The position numbers and the translations under genes are program-made. Under the pieces are notes generated by a model that worked only from the letters and a program-made list of their open reading frames with translations, made no database searches and had not been told where the DNA came from. Shown piece by piece: positions 1-5,870 of a stretch of 8,909 nt of DNA. This stretch comes from Chloroflexota bacterium (GTDB taxonomy: Bacteria > Chloroflexota > Anaerolineae > Anaerolineales > Anaerolineaceae): positions 1 through 8,909 of the forward strand of contig DSBE01000121.1 of the NCBI GenBank assembly GCA_011053085.1. The letters run 5' to 3'. Every line of letters begins with the position of its first letter. Position 1 is the first letter of the stretch.

Positions 1-643
1 CGATGGTATGGGTGATAGGGCGGTTTTTCATCAGCATGCTGACTGCCTGGATGCCATCAGACCAGACAAACAGATCGCCATCCTTGAATCTTTGTTGCAG
101 CATGGTTTCAGCTGTTTTCTCATCCAGGGCGTCGCCGACAATTTCGGAAAATTGTAAGACCCAATCGGTCAGGATGTTCAGTTCCTTTTTATCAGGCGGG
201 CGCAATTCACCCTCAGCAAGGTCGATCATGGTTGTGCGTGTACATTGATATAACCGTTGGCGATCATGCACTTCTGGCTGGTAACCGCTGACCACCTGCC
301 ACAAATGGGCAAACTTACGGGAGACTTTTATGGGTGCATTCACCCCAGATGGACGAATTTTGCTCTGATAGAGATCTGCTACGATCATTGAAAATGCATC
401 TGTGCTGTCTGATCGGTGTTGATAAGCCAACAACGGATGGTTTTGGGCGTGGATCACGGCAGCGATCAAGCTGGTGGCGTCATGCACAGAGCGGTAATAG
501 ATCGGCTCTGTTAACCGCTCTGGGTGACGTGCATATTGCAAGGCAACACCCAGCATGAGTGAGTTGGCAACCTCGTTCTCTTCCAATGGTGCTTGCATGA
601 CACGCAGAAAATCTGCAGCATTACGGTAACTGCGAATGATCAT
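1..643 (-). CDS. GNAT-family N-acetyltransferase, partial (C-terminus outside window)
   Basis: The minus strand reads without a stop from ATG at 643 to the window edge (214 codons seen, starting MIIRSYRNAADFL). The layout matches a two-part GNAT type. Residues 1-100 are a divergent N-terminal half (NSLMLGVALQY, then a IYYRSVHDATSLIAAV strand pair). A linker at about 105-148 contains FAHLWQVVSGYQPEV, RLYQCTRTT and EGELRPPDK. The canonical GNAT fold then begins (about 150-214, with LTDWVLQFSEIV and LFVWSDGIQAVSMLMKNRP). The acetyl-CoA-binding motif A would lie just beyond the edge, so the catalytic part is not seen. The ATG has an AAGG Shine-Dalgarno at 651-654 with 7 nt spacing. It lies 88 nt downstream of the dehydrogenase gene on the same strand and may have its own promoter. 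The family is fairly sure; the substrate is unknown. Confidence 0.72.
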   Translation of the reverse strand, partial: MIIRSYRNAADFLRVMQAPLEENEVANSLMLGVALQYARHPERLTEPIYYRSVHDATSLIAAVIHAQNHPLLAYQHRSDSTDAFSMIVADLYQSKIRPSGVNAPIKVSRKFAHLWQVVSGYQPEVHDRQRLYQCTRTTMIDLAEGELRPPDKKELNILTDWVLQFSEIVGDALDEKTAETMLQQRFKDGDLFVWSDGIQAVSMLMKNRPITHTI

Positions 644-674
644 CACAAATCCTTGTCTTCTTTATGACAATATC

Positions 675-680
675 ATTATA
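675..680 (-). promoter_or_regulatory. Candidate -10 box upstream of the acetyltransferase gene
   Basis: Read on the minus strand, 680-675 is TATAAT, about 31 nt before the ATG at 643. No good -35 hexamer is found 16-18 nt upstream. A perfect 10-bp palindrome, CTGTTAACAG (688-697), sits where the spacer would be and could be an operator. The gene may equally be read through from the upstream dehydrogenase, since no clear terminator separates them. Confidence 0.3.
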
Positions 681-731
681 AAGGAAGCTGTTAACAGGGA
701 GTGACGAAAACAGGGGCCGAATTTGCCGGGC

Positions 732-1727
732 TTAATAACCAAGCGCCAGATTGATGCGATTGGGCATGTCTTCGCCCCGTGCAACCGCATTAATCATTCG
801 CGCCAGTTCGTCTGCGCGCAGGTTTTCGGCTTCACCCGTTCCGCCCGCGCCGCCGCGATGCGGGCTCATGATTACATTATTCAATGTGTGCAGGGGGGCA
901 TCGGCTGGCTGCTGGATGTCCTGCCCTGATTTGGGATAGTTCCACCATACATCAAGGCCGGCAGCATGCAGTTTTCCAGAGGTGAGTGCCCTATACAGCG
1001 CATGTTGATCCACCACGGGCCCGCGCCCCACATTGATTAACAGGCTGTCTGTGGGCATCAAATCGAATTCTTTCTGCCCAATCATGCCCTCGGATTCAGT
1101 GGTCAGCGGCATGGTGATGATGAGCACGTCCGTTTTTGGGAGCAGATCATGCAGGGACTCCGGCGGGTAGACCTTTGCATGCAATACAGGGAGGATAGGT
1201 TTGGCGGGGTCACGGCGGATGCCGAGGACATTCATGCCCAGCGCCTGACAGGTGAGGGCGACGTGCTGACCGATAGACCCGAAGCCAAGGATCAGGGCGG
1301 TCCTTCCATAGAGGACATAATTGATGTCATCGCTGTGTTGGCGCGGCGACCAGTCGCACTGATGCATTTTCTGGTCTACTTGCGAGATGGAACGGGCTGC
1401 TGCCATCATGAGGGCAATCGCCATCTCGCCGGTGGTGGCTGCATTGTGGTGAGAGTTGTGCAAACTGATTTGTGGAAAATCAGCCATTATATCGCGCAAG
1501 TGAGGCGATACGCCCGCCCAGGGCATGATGACATAACGCAGATTCTCACTGGTAGCCAGTTCTTCATGGGTTGGGGAGCCGTTGATCATGATGTCAAAAT
1601 CTGCACAGCCATCCTCAGGGATCTCTGTAACGATTTCCACGTTGTCATCCAAACGATCTCTGATTAAGCCAAGGGTGTCATCATTCAGGTAGGCTCTTTT
1701 CGTACAAACTTTAATTATTTTGGTCAT
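732..1727 (-). CDS. D-isomer-specific 2-hydroxyacid dehydrogenase-like protein
   Basis: A 331-aa NAD(P)-dependent oxidoreductase of the D-2-hydroxyacid dehydrogenase family, which interconverts 2-oxo acids and D-2-hydroxy acids; the substrate cannot be read from sequence. Visible marks are the substrate-domain stretch NLRYVIMPWAGV (62-73), the Rossmann glycine motif GFGSIG (148-153), the catalytic/substrate Arg in INVGRGPVVD (R235), and the catalytic His in MSPHRGG (H290). The usual Glu of the 'DVxxxEP' segment is absent: here it reads LDVWWNYP (258-265), which I recall from an uncharacterised subfamily, so turnover may differ from the textbook Arg-Glu-His relay. The start ATG overlaps the stop of the upstream triphosphatase gene (ATGA, 1724-1727) with no clear Shine-Dalgarno, which suggests translational coupling. 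Length is normal for the family. Confidence 0.88.
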   Translation of the reverse strand: MTKIIKVCTKRAYLNDDTLGLIRDRLDDNVEIVTEIPEDGCADFDIMINGSPTHEELATSENLRYVIMPWAGVSPHLRDIMADFPQISLHNSHHNAATTGEMAIALMMAAARSISQVDQKMHQCDWSPRQHSDDINYVLYGRTALILGFGSIGQHVALTCQALGMNVLGIRRDPAKPILPVLHAKVYPPESLHDLLPKTDVLIITMPLTTESEGMIGQKEFDLMPTDSLLINVGRGPVVDQHALYRALTSGKLHAAGLDVWWNYPKSGQDIQQPADAPLHTLNNVIMSPHRGGAGGTGEAENLRADELARMINAVARGEDMPNRINLALGY

Positions 1728-2269
1728 TTTTTACACTCGTTTTCACTGGTTATTGTTGACATGAACGGAATCAGGGCGAGGATTACGGCATGTTTGTAGA
1801 GGGCGGTGCGGTCGATGATGCCCCTGGTGAGTAAGCCCACCGCGCCGGCGCATTGTTTGCTGTTGCGCTGTTGGAAGATGATATCGTCGGCATCGCCCAG
1901 TTCTTTGCCCTGCCGAATCAGCGCAGCAATCGGCTCAGGCAAGAAAAAGGTGCCTGAACGCGCCTTGCCGATGGTGTGATGGCCTTTGACACACACCCAG
2001 GCGAAACTATTCATGCCGCCGAATTCTTCTTGTACACCACCTTCGACGCCTACCCAGTAGTCAGCCTTGGGGATTGAAGACTGCGCATGGCGTGCACGGT
2101 TGACAGCGCCTTCCAGTGTTTCTGCGTTTGAGGTGGGCTGATCACTGACGCCCGAGGGGACATTGATAGTATCAATGAGCAGTTCTTTTGTGGGAAAGGC
2201 TTCTTGAAAAGCCTCAAACACTGCCTGGATTTTCACAGGATTGGAGGAGGCAACAATAACTCTAATCAT
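1724..2269 (-). CDS. yjjX: Inosine/xanthosine triphosphatase (YjjX/DUF84 family)
   Basis: A 181-aa protein resembling YjjX, which hydrolyses ITP and XTP to the diphosphates and so cleans oxidised or deaminated purine nucleotides from the pool. Family marks are the N-terminal VIVASSNPVKIQAV (4-17), SGVSDQPTSNAET (39-51), VGVEGGV (73-79), and the C-terminal KQCAGAVGLLTRGIIDR (138-154) followed by TALYKHAVILAL. The frame is open to an ATG at 2296, but I chose the ATG at 2269. The N-terminus MIRVIVASSNP then fits the family, and an AAAGGT Shine-Dalgarno (2280-2285 on this strand) lies 10 nt upstream. It is the first gene of a two-gene operon with the dehydrogenase, overlapping it by 4 bp. It is divergent from miaB. 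Confidence 0.85.
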   Translation of the reverse strand: MIRVIVASSNPVKIQAVFEAFQEAFPTKELLIDTINVPSGVSDQPTSNAETLEGAVNRARHAQSSIPKADYWVGVEGGVQEEFGGMNSFAWVCVKGHHTIGKARSGTFFLPEPIAALIRQGKELGDADDIIFQQRNSKQCAGAVGLLTRGIIDRTALYKHAVILALIPFMSTITSENECKK

Positions 2270-2308
2270 ACAACCACTACCTTTAATCATTACCAACCAA
2301 ACAAGGTA

Positions 2309-2314
2309 ATTGTA
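2309..2314 (-). promoter_or_regulatory. Candidate extended -10 promoter for the yjjX-dehydrogenase operon
   Basis: On the minus strand TACAAT (2314-2309) is preceded directly by TGA, giving TGATACAAT, an extended -10. The best -35 at 17 nt spacing is weak (CAGATA), which an extended -10 can compensate. A start near 2302 would leave a leader of about 33 nt before ATG 2269. Confidence 0.42.
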
Positions 2315-2356
2315 TCAGAAAATCAGAATGGTATCTGGCTGGTGAATTCTGAAAAA

Positions 2357-2386
2357 TTCGCAAGTTGGCGAACGCTTTGATATAAT
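2357..2386 (+). promoter_or_regulatory. Extended -10 promoter of miaB
   Basis: TATAAT at 2381-2386 is preceded by TGA (2378-2380), making a perfect extended -10. TTCGCA at 2357-2362 is a 4/6 match to the -35 consensus at 18 nt spacing. The predicted start (about 2392-2394) lies only 2-4 nt before the miaB ATG at 2396, so the transcript would be leaderless or nearly so. Confidence 0.65.
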
Positions 2387-2395
2387 GACGCGACG

Positions 2396-3721
2396 ATGAC
2401 CAAACACTATCATATATGGACTGAAGGCTGCCAGATGAATGTGGCAGATTCCAGGCGGGTGGCTTCCGCGCTGGAACATCTTGACTATCAATCTGTGGCG
2501 AAGGCGGAAGAAGCAGATGTGATCGTATTAAACACCTGCATGGTACGCAAGAGCGCTGAGGACAAAGCCATTGGGCGGCTGACTTCACTCAAAGCTTTGA
2601 AGAAACGCAAACCGTCTCTGGTGATTAATGTGATGGGCTGCCTGGTGGGTGTCAAACCCTCCAAGAAGCTATACGAACGATTCCCATTTGTGGATGTGTT
2701 CTCATCGCCGTCAGATCCGCGGCCATTGATCGCTCATCTGTATGCGCAAATGGGCAAGCATTTCGAAGAAATCGAGACCGCCGGCCGTTTTGCGTGGCTG
2801 GATGGCGATATCGCTCTGCCGATTGAAGAACAGGGACAGTTGGTGAGTGCTATGCTGCCGGTGATGGATGGCTGTTCTCATGCCTGCACCTATTGCATCA
2901 TTCCATCGAAACGCGGCAGGGAAGAGAGCCGCTCACCGGGTGAAATTTTGGCAGAAGCGCGCGCCTTGACGGATCAAGGTGTGCGCGAGATCACCCTGCT
3001 GGGGCAGATTGTTGATCGCTATGGGCTGGACAAACCTGGCTATCCGCGCCTGGACGGGCTGATCAGACAGCTGCATGCGATCGAGGGATTGCAGCGAATC
3101 CGCTTTTTGACCTCGCATCCGAATTGGCTGCATGACGACCTGCTGAAGACAGTGGCAGAATACCCCAAGGTCATGCCGCATCTTGAGGTGCCGGTGCAGG
3201 CGGGTGATGATGCTGTGCTGATGGAGATGCGGCGCGGTTATTCGGCTGATAATTACCGCGCTTTGATTGCACGTGCACGCGCGATCATCCCCGGTGTTTC
3301 GATTGGTAATGACATCATCGTGGGATTTCCGGGGGAAACTGAAGAACAATTTGAGAAGACTGTGGACTTGATCCGTGAACTGCGGCTGGATGTCATGCAC
3401 CTGGCGCGTTACTCACCGCGCGAAGGCACAGTTTCTGCGACCCGGTTGGCAGATGACGTCAGTGAAGAAGAAAAGTGGCGGCGGTTTCGGGTTCTTGAAG
3501 AACTGCAAGAAGAGATTTCGCTGGAGATCCATCAGGCTTATCAAGATACTACCACTGAAGTGCTGTTTGAAGAACAACACCGCGGGCGTTGGAAGGGGCG
3601 CAACCCCAATAACAAACTGGTGTTTGTAGAATCCACTGATGACCTGCGCGGTCAGATACTGCCGGTGAAAATTGAGATTGCCGGGGCGTGGTCTTTGATC
3701 GGGCAGGCGGCAACAAAATAA
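2396..3721 (+). CDS. miaB: tRNA-2-methylthio-N6-dimethylallyladenosine synthase MiaB
   Basis: A 441-aa radical-SAM methylthiotransferase that adds the 2-methylthio group to i6A37 next to the anticodon of tRNAs reading UNN codons. The N-terminal UPF0004 domain holds the auxiliary 4Fe-4S cysteines C12 (EGCQMN), C48 (LNTCMV) and C82 (MGCLVG). The radical-SAM CxxxCxxC motif is C160-C164-C167 (DGCSHACTYC). Later marks are SHPNW (240-244), HLEVPVQAGDDAVL (262-275), DIIVGFPGET (306-315) and a C-terminal TRAM-like RNA-binding region (about 378-440). CQMN favours MiaB over RimO or MtaB. The segment LLGQIVDRYG (201-210) differs from the usual LLGQNVNSYG. ATG 2396 is required because the first cysteine motif lies only 11 residues in, yet no Shine-Dalgarno precedes it. 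The neighbouring tRNA genes fit its role. Confidence 0.93.
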   Translation: MTKHYHIWTEGCQMNVADSRRVASALEHLDYQSVAKAEEADVIVLNTCMVRKSAEDKAIGRLTSLKALKKRKPSLVINVMGCLVGVKPSKKLYERFPFVDVFSSPSDPRPLIAHLYAQMGKHFEEIETAGRFAWLDGDIALPIEEQGQLVSAMLPVMDGCSHACTYCIIPSKRGREESRSPGEILAEARALTDQGVREITLLGQIVDRYGLDKPGYPRLDGLIRQLHAIEGLQRIRFLTSHPNWLHDDLLKTVAEYPKVMPHLEVPVQAGDDAVLMEMRRGYSADNYRALIARARAIIPGVSIGNDIIVGFPGETEEQFEKTVDLIRELRLDVMHLARYSPREGTVSATRLADDVSEEEKWRRFRVLEELQEEISLEIHQAYQDTTTEVLFEEQHRGRWKGRNPNNKLVFVESTDDLRGQILPVKIEIAGAWSLIGQAATK

Positions 3722-3733
3722 GAAGCCAAATGC

Positions 3734-3762
3734 TTGACGCTGTTCGAATAGTTTGATAAACT
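3734..3762 (+). promoter_or_regulatory. Possible upstream tandem promoter (P1) of the tRNA-tuf operon
   Basis: TTGACG (3734-3739, 5/6) and TAAACT (3757-3762, 4/6) are 17 nt apart, with TGA just before the -10 (extended -10). Stable-RNA operons often have tandem promoters, and this would be the outer one. It starts only 12 nt after the miaB stop. Confidence 0.38.
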
Positions 3763-3780
3763 TTTGCCTTGGTGCAAATC

Positions 3781-3817
3781 GACAAGTTCCCGGCTATTTG
3801 CAGCAAATTGCCTTGTC
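3781..3817 (+). repeat. Interrupted palindrome abutting the tRNA promoter
   Basis: GACAA (3781-3785) pairs with TTGTC (3813-3817). Inside it, after a 6-nt bulge, GGC-T-ATTTG (3792-3800) pairs with CAAAT-T-GCC (3804-3812) around a CAG loop. The right arm overlaps the -35 box of the tRNA promoter. It could be an operator or the 3' hairpin of the miaB transcript; no T-run follows, so a simple intrinsic terminator is unlikely. Confidence 0.4.
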
Positions 3818-3841
3818 AAAGCAGTGGTGCTGGGTTATAAT
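3813..3841 (+). promoter_or_regulatory. Main promoter of the tRNA-Thr/Tyr/Thr-tuf operon
   Basis: TTGTCA (3813-3818, 5/6 match) and TATAAT (3836-3841, 6/6) are exactly 17 nt apart, the best promoter in the window. Transcription would begin near 3848, about 40 nt before the first tRNA. Confidence 0.8.
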
Positions 3842-3886
3842 TTGTGCGCTCAATTATTCGCAAATTAACATTGATAATATATATTC

Positions 3887-3959
3887 GCCGCCGTAGCTCA
3901 GTCGGTAGAGCAACCGCCTTGTAAGTGGTAGGTCATGGGTTCGAAGCCCATCGGCGGCT
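3887..3959 (+). tRNA. tRNA-Thr(UGU)
   Basis: A full cloverleaf can be drawn. The acceptor is GCCGCCG/CGGCGGC (3887-3893 with 3952-3958), and the D stem is GCTC/GAGC. The anticodon stem ACCGC/GTGGT encloses the loop CTTGTAA with anticodon TGT (3920-3922), and the T arm is ATGGG-TTCGAAG-CCCAT. The discriminator is T3959 and the CCA end is not encoded. It is the first gene of the tRNA-tuf operon and decodes ACA/ACG-type codons. Confidence 0.96.
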
Positions 3960-3961
3960 CA

Positions 3962-4020
3962 GGTTATCAGATTGTAAGTGAGACCTGTTGCCAAACAATC
4001 TCACTTGTGAACTGATAACC
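3962..4020 (+). repeat. Long hairpin between tRNA-Thr and tRNA-Tyr
   Basis: GGTTATCAG (3962-3970) pairs perfectly with CTGATAACC (4012-4020). After one A.A mismatch, TTGT (3972-3975) can pair with GTGA (4007-4010) using one U-A and three G.U pairs. AAGTGAGA (3976-3983) pairs perfectly with TCTCACTT (3999-4006), and a TGTT/AACA mini-stem can cap the loop. The result is a nearly continuous 22-position stem filling most of the 74-nt spacer. No U-tract follows. It is probably an RNA-processing (RNase III-like) site or a small palindromic repeat element; it is not a tRNA. Confidence 0.75.
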
Positions 4021-4033
4021 AGTTCAAACACAT

Positions 4034-4117
4034 GGGCGGTTACCCAAGTGGCCAAAGGGACCTGACTGTAAATCAGCTGGCGTGTCGCCTTCGGAGGTTC
4101 GAATCCTTCACCGCCCA
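4034..4117 (+). tRNA. tRNA-Tyr(GUA)
   Basis: A class II (long variable arm) tRNA of 84 nt. The acceptor is GGGCGGT/ACCGCCC (4034-4040 with 4110-4116) and the D stem is CCC/GGG. The anticodon loop is CTGTAAA with GTA at 4068-4070, the variable arm is GGCG-TGT-CGCC, and the T arm is GGAGG-TTCGAAT-CCTTC. The discriminator is A4117 and no CCA is encoded. The outermost pair of the anticodon stem is a C.C mismatch (4061 with 4077), which is slightly unusual. Confidence 0.95.
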
Positions 4118-4136
4118 CTTTGTATTAAAACGGCAC

Positions 4137-4209
<73 letters not shown>

Positions 4210-4286
4210 TTTTAGCCGAACGTAATTTGGAAAAAATATTAAACACAAGAAATAAGTAAAGGAAGTAGATTTCCAAGGAGAACAAG

Positions 4287-5450
4287 ATGGCGAAACAGAA
4301 ATTTGATCGAAATAAGCCACACCTGAATGTCGGCACCATGGGTCACATCGACCATGGTAAAACCACCCTAACCGCAGCCATTACCAAGTATTGCGCTATG
4401 ACCGGTAGCGGTGAATTTCGTGCGTATGACCAGATCGACAACGCACCCGAAGAAAAAGCGCGTGGTATTACCATCAACATTACCCACGTTGAATACGAGA
4501 CCGAAAATCGGCACTATGCTCATGTCGATATGCCCGGCCACCGTGACTATATCAAAAACATGATCACCGGTGCTGCCCAGGTTGATGGCGCGATCCTGGT
4601 GGTCGCCGCTCCGGACGGCCCCATGCCCCAGACACGTGAACACGTGCTTCTGGCCCGCCAGGTGAATGTGCCCAGTCTGGTTGTGTTCCTTAACAAAACC
4701 GACCTGATGGACGACGAAGAGCTGCTCGAGCTGGTTGAGATGGAACTGGCTGAAATGCTGACTGAGTACGGATTCCCTGGCGATGATATTCCTATCATCC
4801 GCGGCTCAGCCCTTGCAGCGTTGGAATCTGAATCCACCGATCCGACTGCGCCTGAATACGAATGCATCAAGCAGTTGATGGATGCCGTTGACAGCTATAT
4901 CCCGACCCCCGAACGTGATATTGACAAACCTTTCATGATGTCTGTGGAAGATGTGTTCTCGATCAAAGGCCGCGGCACCGTTGTGACCGGTCGTATTGAC
5001 CGTGGCAAAATTCACACTGGCGATCCAGTTGAAATTGTTGGCCTGCGTGATGCTGTCATGACCTCCACCGTGACCGGCGTGGAAATGTTCCACAAACTGC
5101 TCGACGAAGGCATGGCTGGCGACAATGTGGGTCTGCTGCTGCGCGGCATCGGCCGTGACGAAGTAGAACGCGGTATGGTGATCGCCAAACCTAAGAGCAT
5201 CACTTCGCATACCAAGTTCCGCGCCCGTGTATACGTTCTGACGAAGGACGAGGGCGGCCGCCACAAACCATTCTTCCCTGGATACCGCCCGCAGTTTTTC
5301 TTGAGCACGCTGGATGTGACCGGTTCGATCGAATTGGAAGAAGGCACTGAGATGGTTATGCCTGGTGATAACGTTGACATGATTGTTGAACTGATCACCC
5401 CGGTTGCCATTGAGCAGGGTACTACTTCGCCATCCGTGAAGGCGGCCTGA
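4287..5450 (+). CDS. tuf: Elongation factor Tu, 3' end frameshifted
   Basis: EF-Tu carries aminoacyl-tRNA to the ribosomal A site as a GTP complex. The G1 loop is GHIDHGKT (19-26), the switch I end RGIT (59-62), G3 DMPGH (81-85), G4 NKTD (136-139) and G5 GSAL (173-176); domains 2 and 3 follow. As read here the protein is 387 aa and ends [12 protein letters not shown]. The expected last strand ([13 protein letters not shown]...) is encoded in the -1 frame to 5488, which would give about 400 aa, the normal length. One base is therefore missing near 5420, by real mutation or sequence error. An AAGGAG Shine-Dalgarno (4275-4280) precedes ATG 4287. The gene is cotranscribed with the upstream tRNAs. 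Its G3 segment reads MPGHRDY rather than the common CPGHADY. Confidence 0.93.
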   Translation: MAKQKFDRNKPHLNVGTMGHIDHGKTTLTAAITKYCAMTGSGEFRAYDQIDNAPEEKARGITINITHVEYETENRHYAHVDMPGHRDYIKNMITGAAQVDGAILVVAAPDGPMPQTREHVLLARQVNVPSLVVFLNKTDLMDDEELLELVEMELAEMLTEYGFPGDDIPIIRGSALAALESESTDPTAPEYECIKQLMDAVDSYIPTPERDIDKPFMMSVEDVFSIKGRGTVVTGRIDRGKIHTGDPVEIVGLRDAVMTSTVTGVEMFHKLLDEGMAGDNVGLLLRGIGRDEVERGMVIAKPKSITSHTKFRARVYVLTKDEGGRHKPFFPGYRPQFFLSTLDVTGSIELEEGTEMVMPGDNVDMIVELITPVAIEQGTTSPSVKAA

Positions 5451-5488
5451 CAGTGGGCGCTGGCAATGTGCTGGAGATTATCAAGTAA
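5420..5488 (+). other. tuf: Displaced C-terminal coding segment of tuf (-1 frame)
   Basis: Reading from 5420 in the -1 frame gives [15 protein letters not shown], then NVLEIIK and TAA at 5486-5488. This is the conserved last part of EF-Tu domain 3. Joined after EQG (codons 376-378), it restores the exact residue spacing of normal EF-Tu. The simplest explanation is loss of one T from an original GGTTACTAC. No canonical X-XXY-YYZ slippery heptamer is visible in the zero frame, so programmed frameshifting is unlikely though not excluded. Confidence 0.88.
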
Positions 5489-5543
5489 GAAACCGGAAGG
5501 GTGAATGCGGCCCGGATGAACAAGGCTGCGAATTGAGGTAATT

Positions 5544-5711
5544 ATGTCAAAGAAAAAAGGAATTCGCCCGGTCATCACACTGGCTTGCACCGAATGTAAA
5601 GAACGAAATTACACTACGGAAAAAAACCGCCGCAATGACCCTGGTCGAATCGAAATTAAGAAGTATTGTTCTCGGTGTCAGGACCATACCCTGCATCGGG
5701 AAACCCGATAA
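5544..5711 (+). CDS. rpmG: 50S ribosomal protein L33 (zinc-ribbon type)
   Basis: A 55-aa protein beginning [18 protein letters not shown], typical of L33, a small protein of the large ribosomal subunit near the E site. It keeps both CxxC pairs (C15/C18 and C42/C45, CTEC and CSRC), so it is the zinc-binding (C+) form. The conserved [20 protein letters not shown] lies between them. ATG 5544 follows GAGG (5535-5538) with 5 nt spacing. It lies between tuf and tRNA-Trp, a common order upstream of secE-nusG. Length is normal for the family. Confidence 0.95.
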   Translation: MSKKKGIRPVITLACTECKERNYTTEKNRRNDPGRIEIKKYCSRCQDHTLHRETR

Positions 5712-5723
5712 AGTCGTGCAACA

Positions 5724-5756
5724 ATACAGTCGGGTTCATTACGAACCCGACTGTAT
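5724..5756 (+). repeat. Perfect 14-bp hairpin between rpmG and tRNA-Trp
   Basis: ATACAGTCGGGTTC (5724-5737) is exactly complementary to GAACCCGACTGTAT (5743-5756), with a 5-nt ATTAC loop. The hairpin ends 5 nt before the tRNA. No U-run follows on either strand, so it is more likely an RNA-processing or mRNA 3'-end-stabilising hairpin than an intrinsic terminator. Confidence 0.8.
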
Positions 5757-5761
5757 GTCAT

Positions 5762-5835
5762 AGGCCAGTAGCTCAATTAGGCAGAGCGTCTGTCTCCAAA
5801 ACAGAAGGTTCCGAGTTCGATTCTTGGCTGGCCTG
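5762..5835 (+). tRNA. tRNA-Trp(CCA)
   Basis: The acceptor is AGGCCAG/CTGGCCT (5762-5768 with 5828-5834) and the D stem is GCTC/GAGC. The anticodon stem TCTGT/ACAGA encloses the loop CTCCAAA with anticodon CCA at 5796-5798, and the T arm is CCGAG-TTCGATT-CTTGG. The discriminator is G5835, as expected for tRNA-Trp, and no CCA end is encoded. Its place between rpmG and secE is common in bacteria. Confidence 0.96.
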
Positions 5836-5842
5836 TTTGATG

Positions 5843-5870
5843 AAAAGCGCCGTCGCAAAGGCGGCGTTTT
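5843..5870 (+). terminator. Intrinsic terminator after tRNA-Trp
   Basis: CGCCGTC (5848-5854) pairs with GGCGGCG (5860-5866), 7 bp with one G.U, around GCAAA. It is flanked by AAAA (5843-5846) and TTTT (5867-5870), which extend the stem past a bulged G. The T-run is short, so termination may be partial. It closes the tRNA-tuf-rpmG-tRNA-Trp unit. Confidence 0.7.

Noticed and set aside
688..697. Palindrome CTGTTAACAG as a regulator site
   Set aside because: A single 10-bp palindrome without a second copy or a strong promoter; too little to report as a finding.
1149..1667. 172-aa plus-strand reading frame opposite the dehydrogenase
   Set aside because: It mirrors a well-supported minus-strand gene, has no recognisable domain and no convincing Shine-Dalgarno.
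5415..5426. Programmed -1 frameshift site in tuf
   Set aside because: Zero-frame codons CAG GGT ACT ACT give no X-XXY-YYZ slippery heptamer and I saw no clear stimulatory stem-loop; a base deletion or sequence error is simpler. Kept only as a minor alternative in the finding.
5012..5590. 192-aa minus-strand reading frame across tuf and rpmG
   Set aside because: Serine/proline-rich antisense shadow of conserved coding sequence, without family resemblance.
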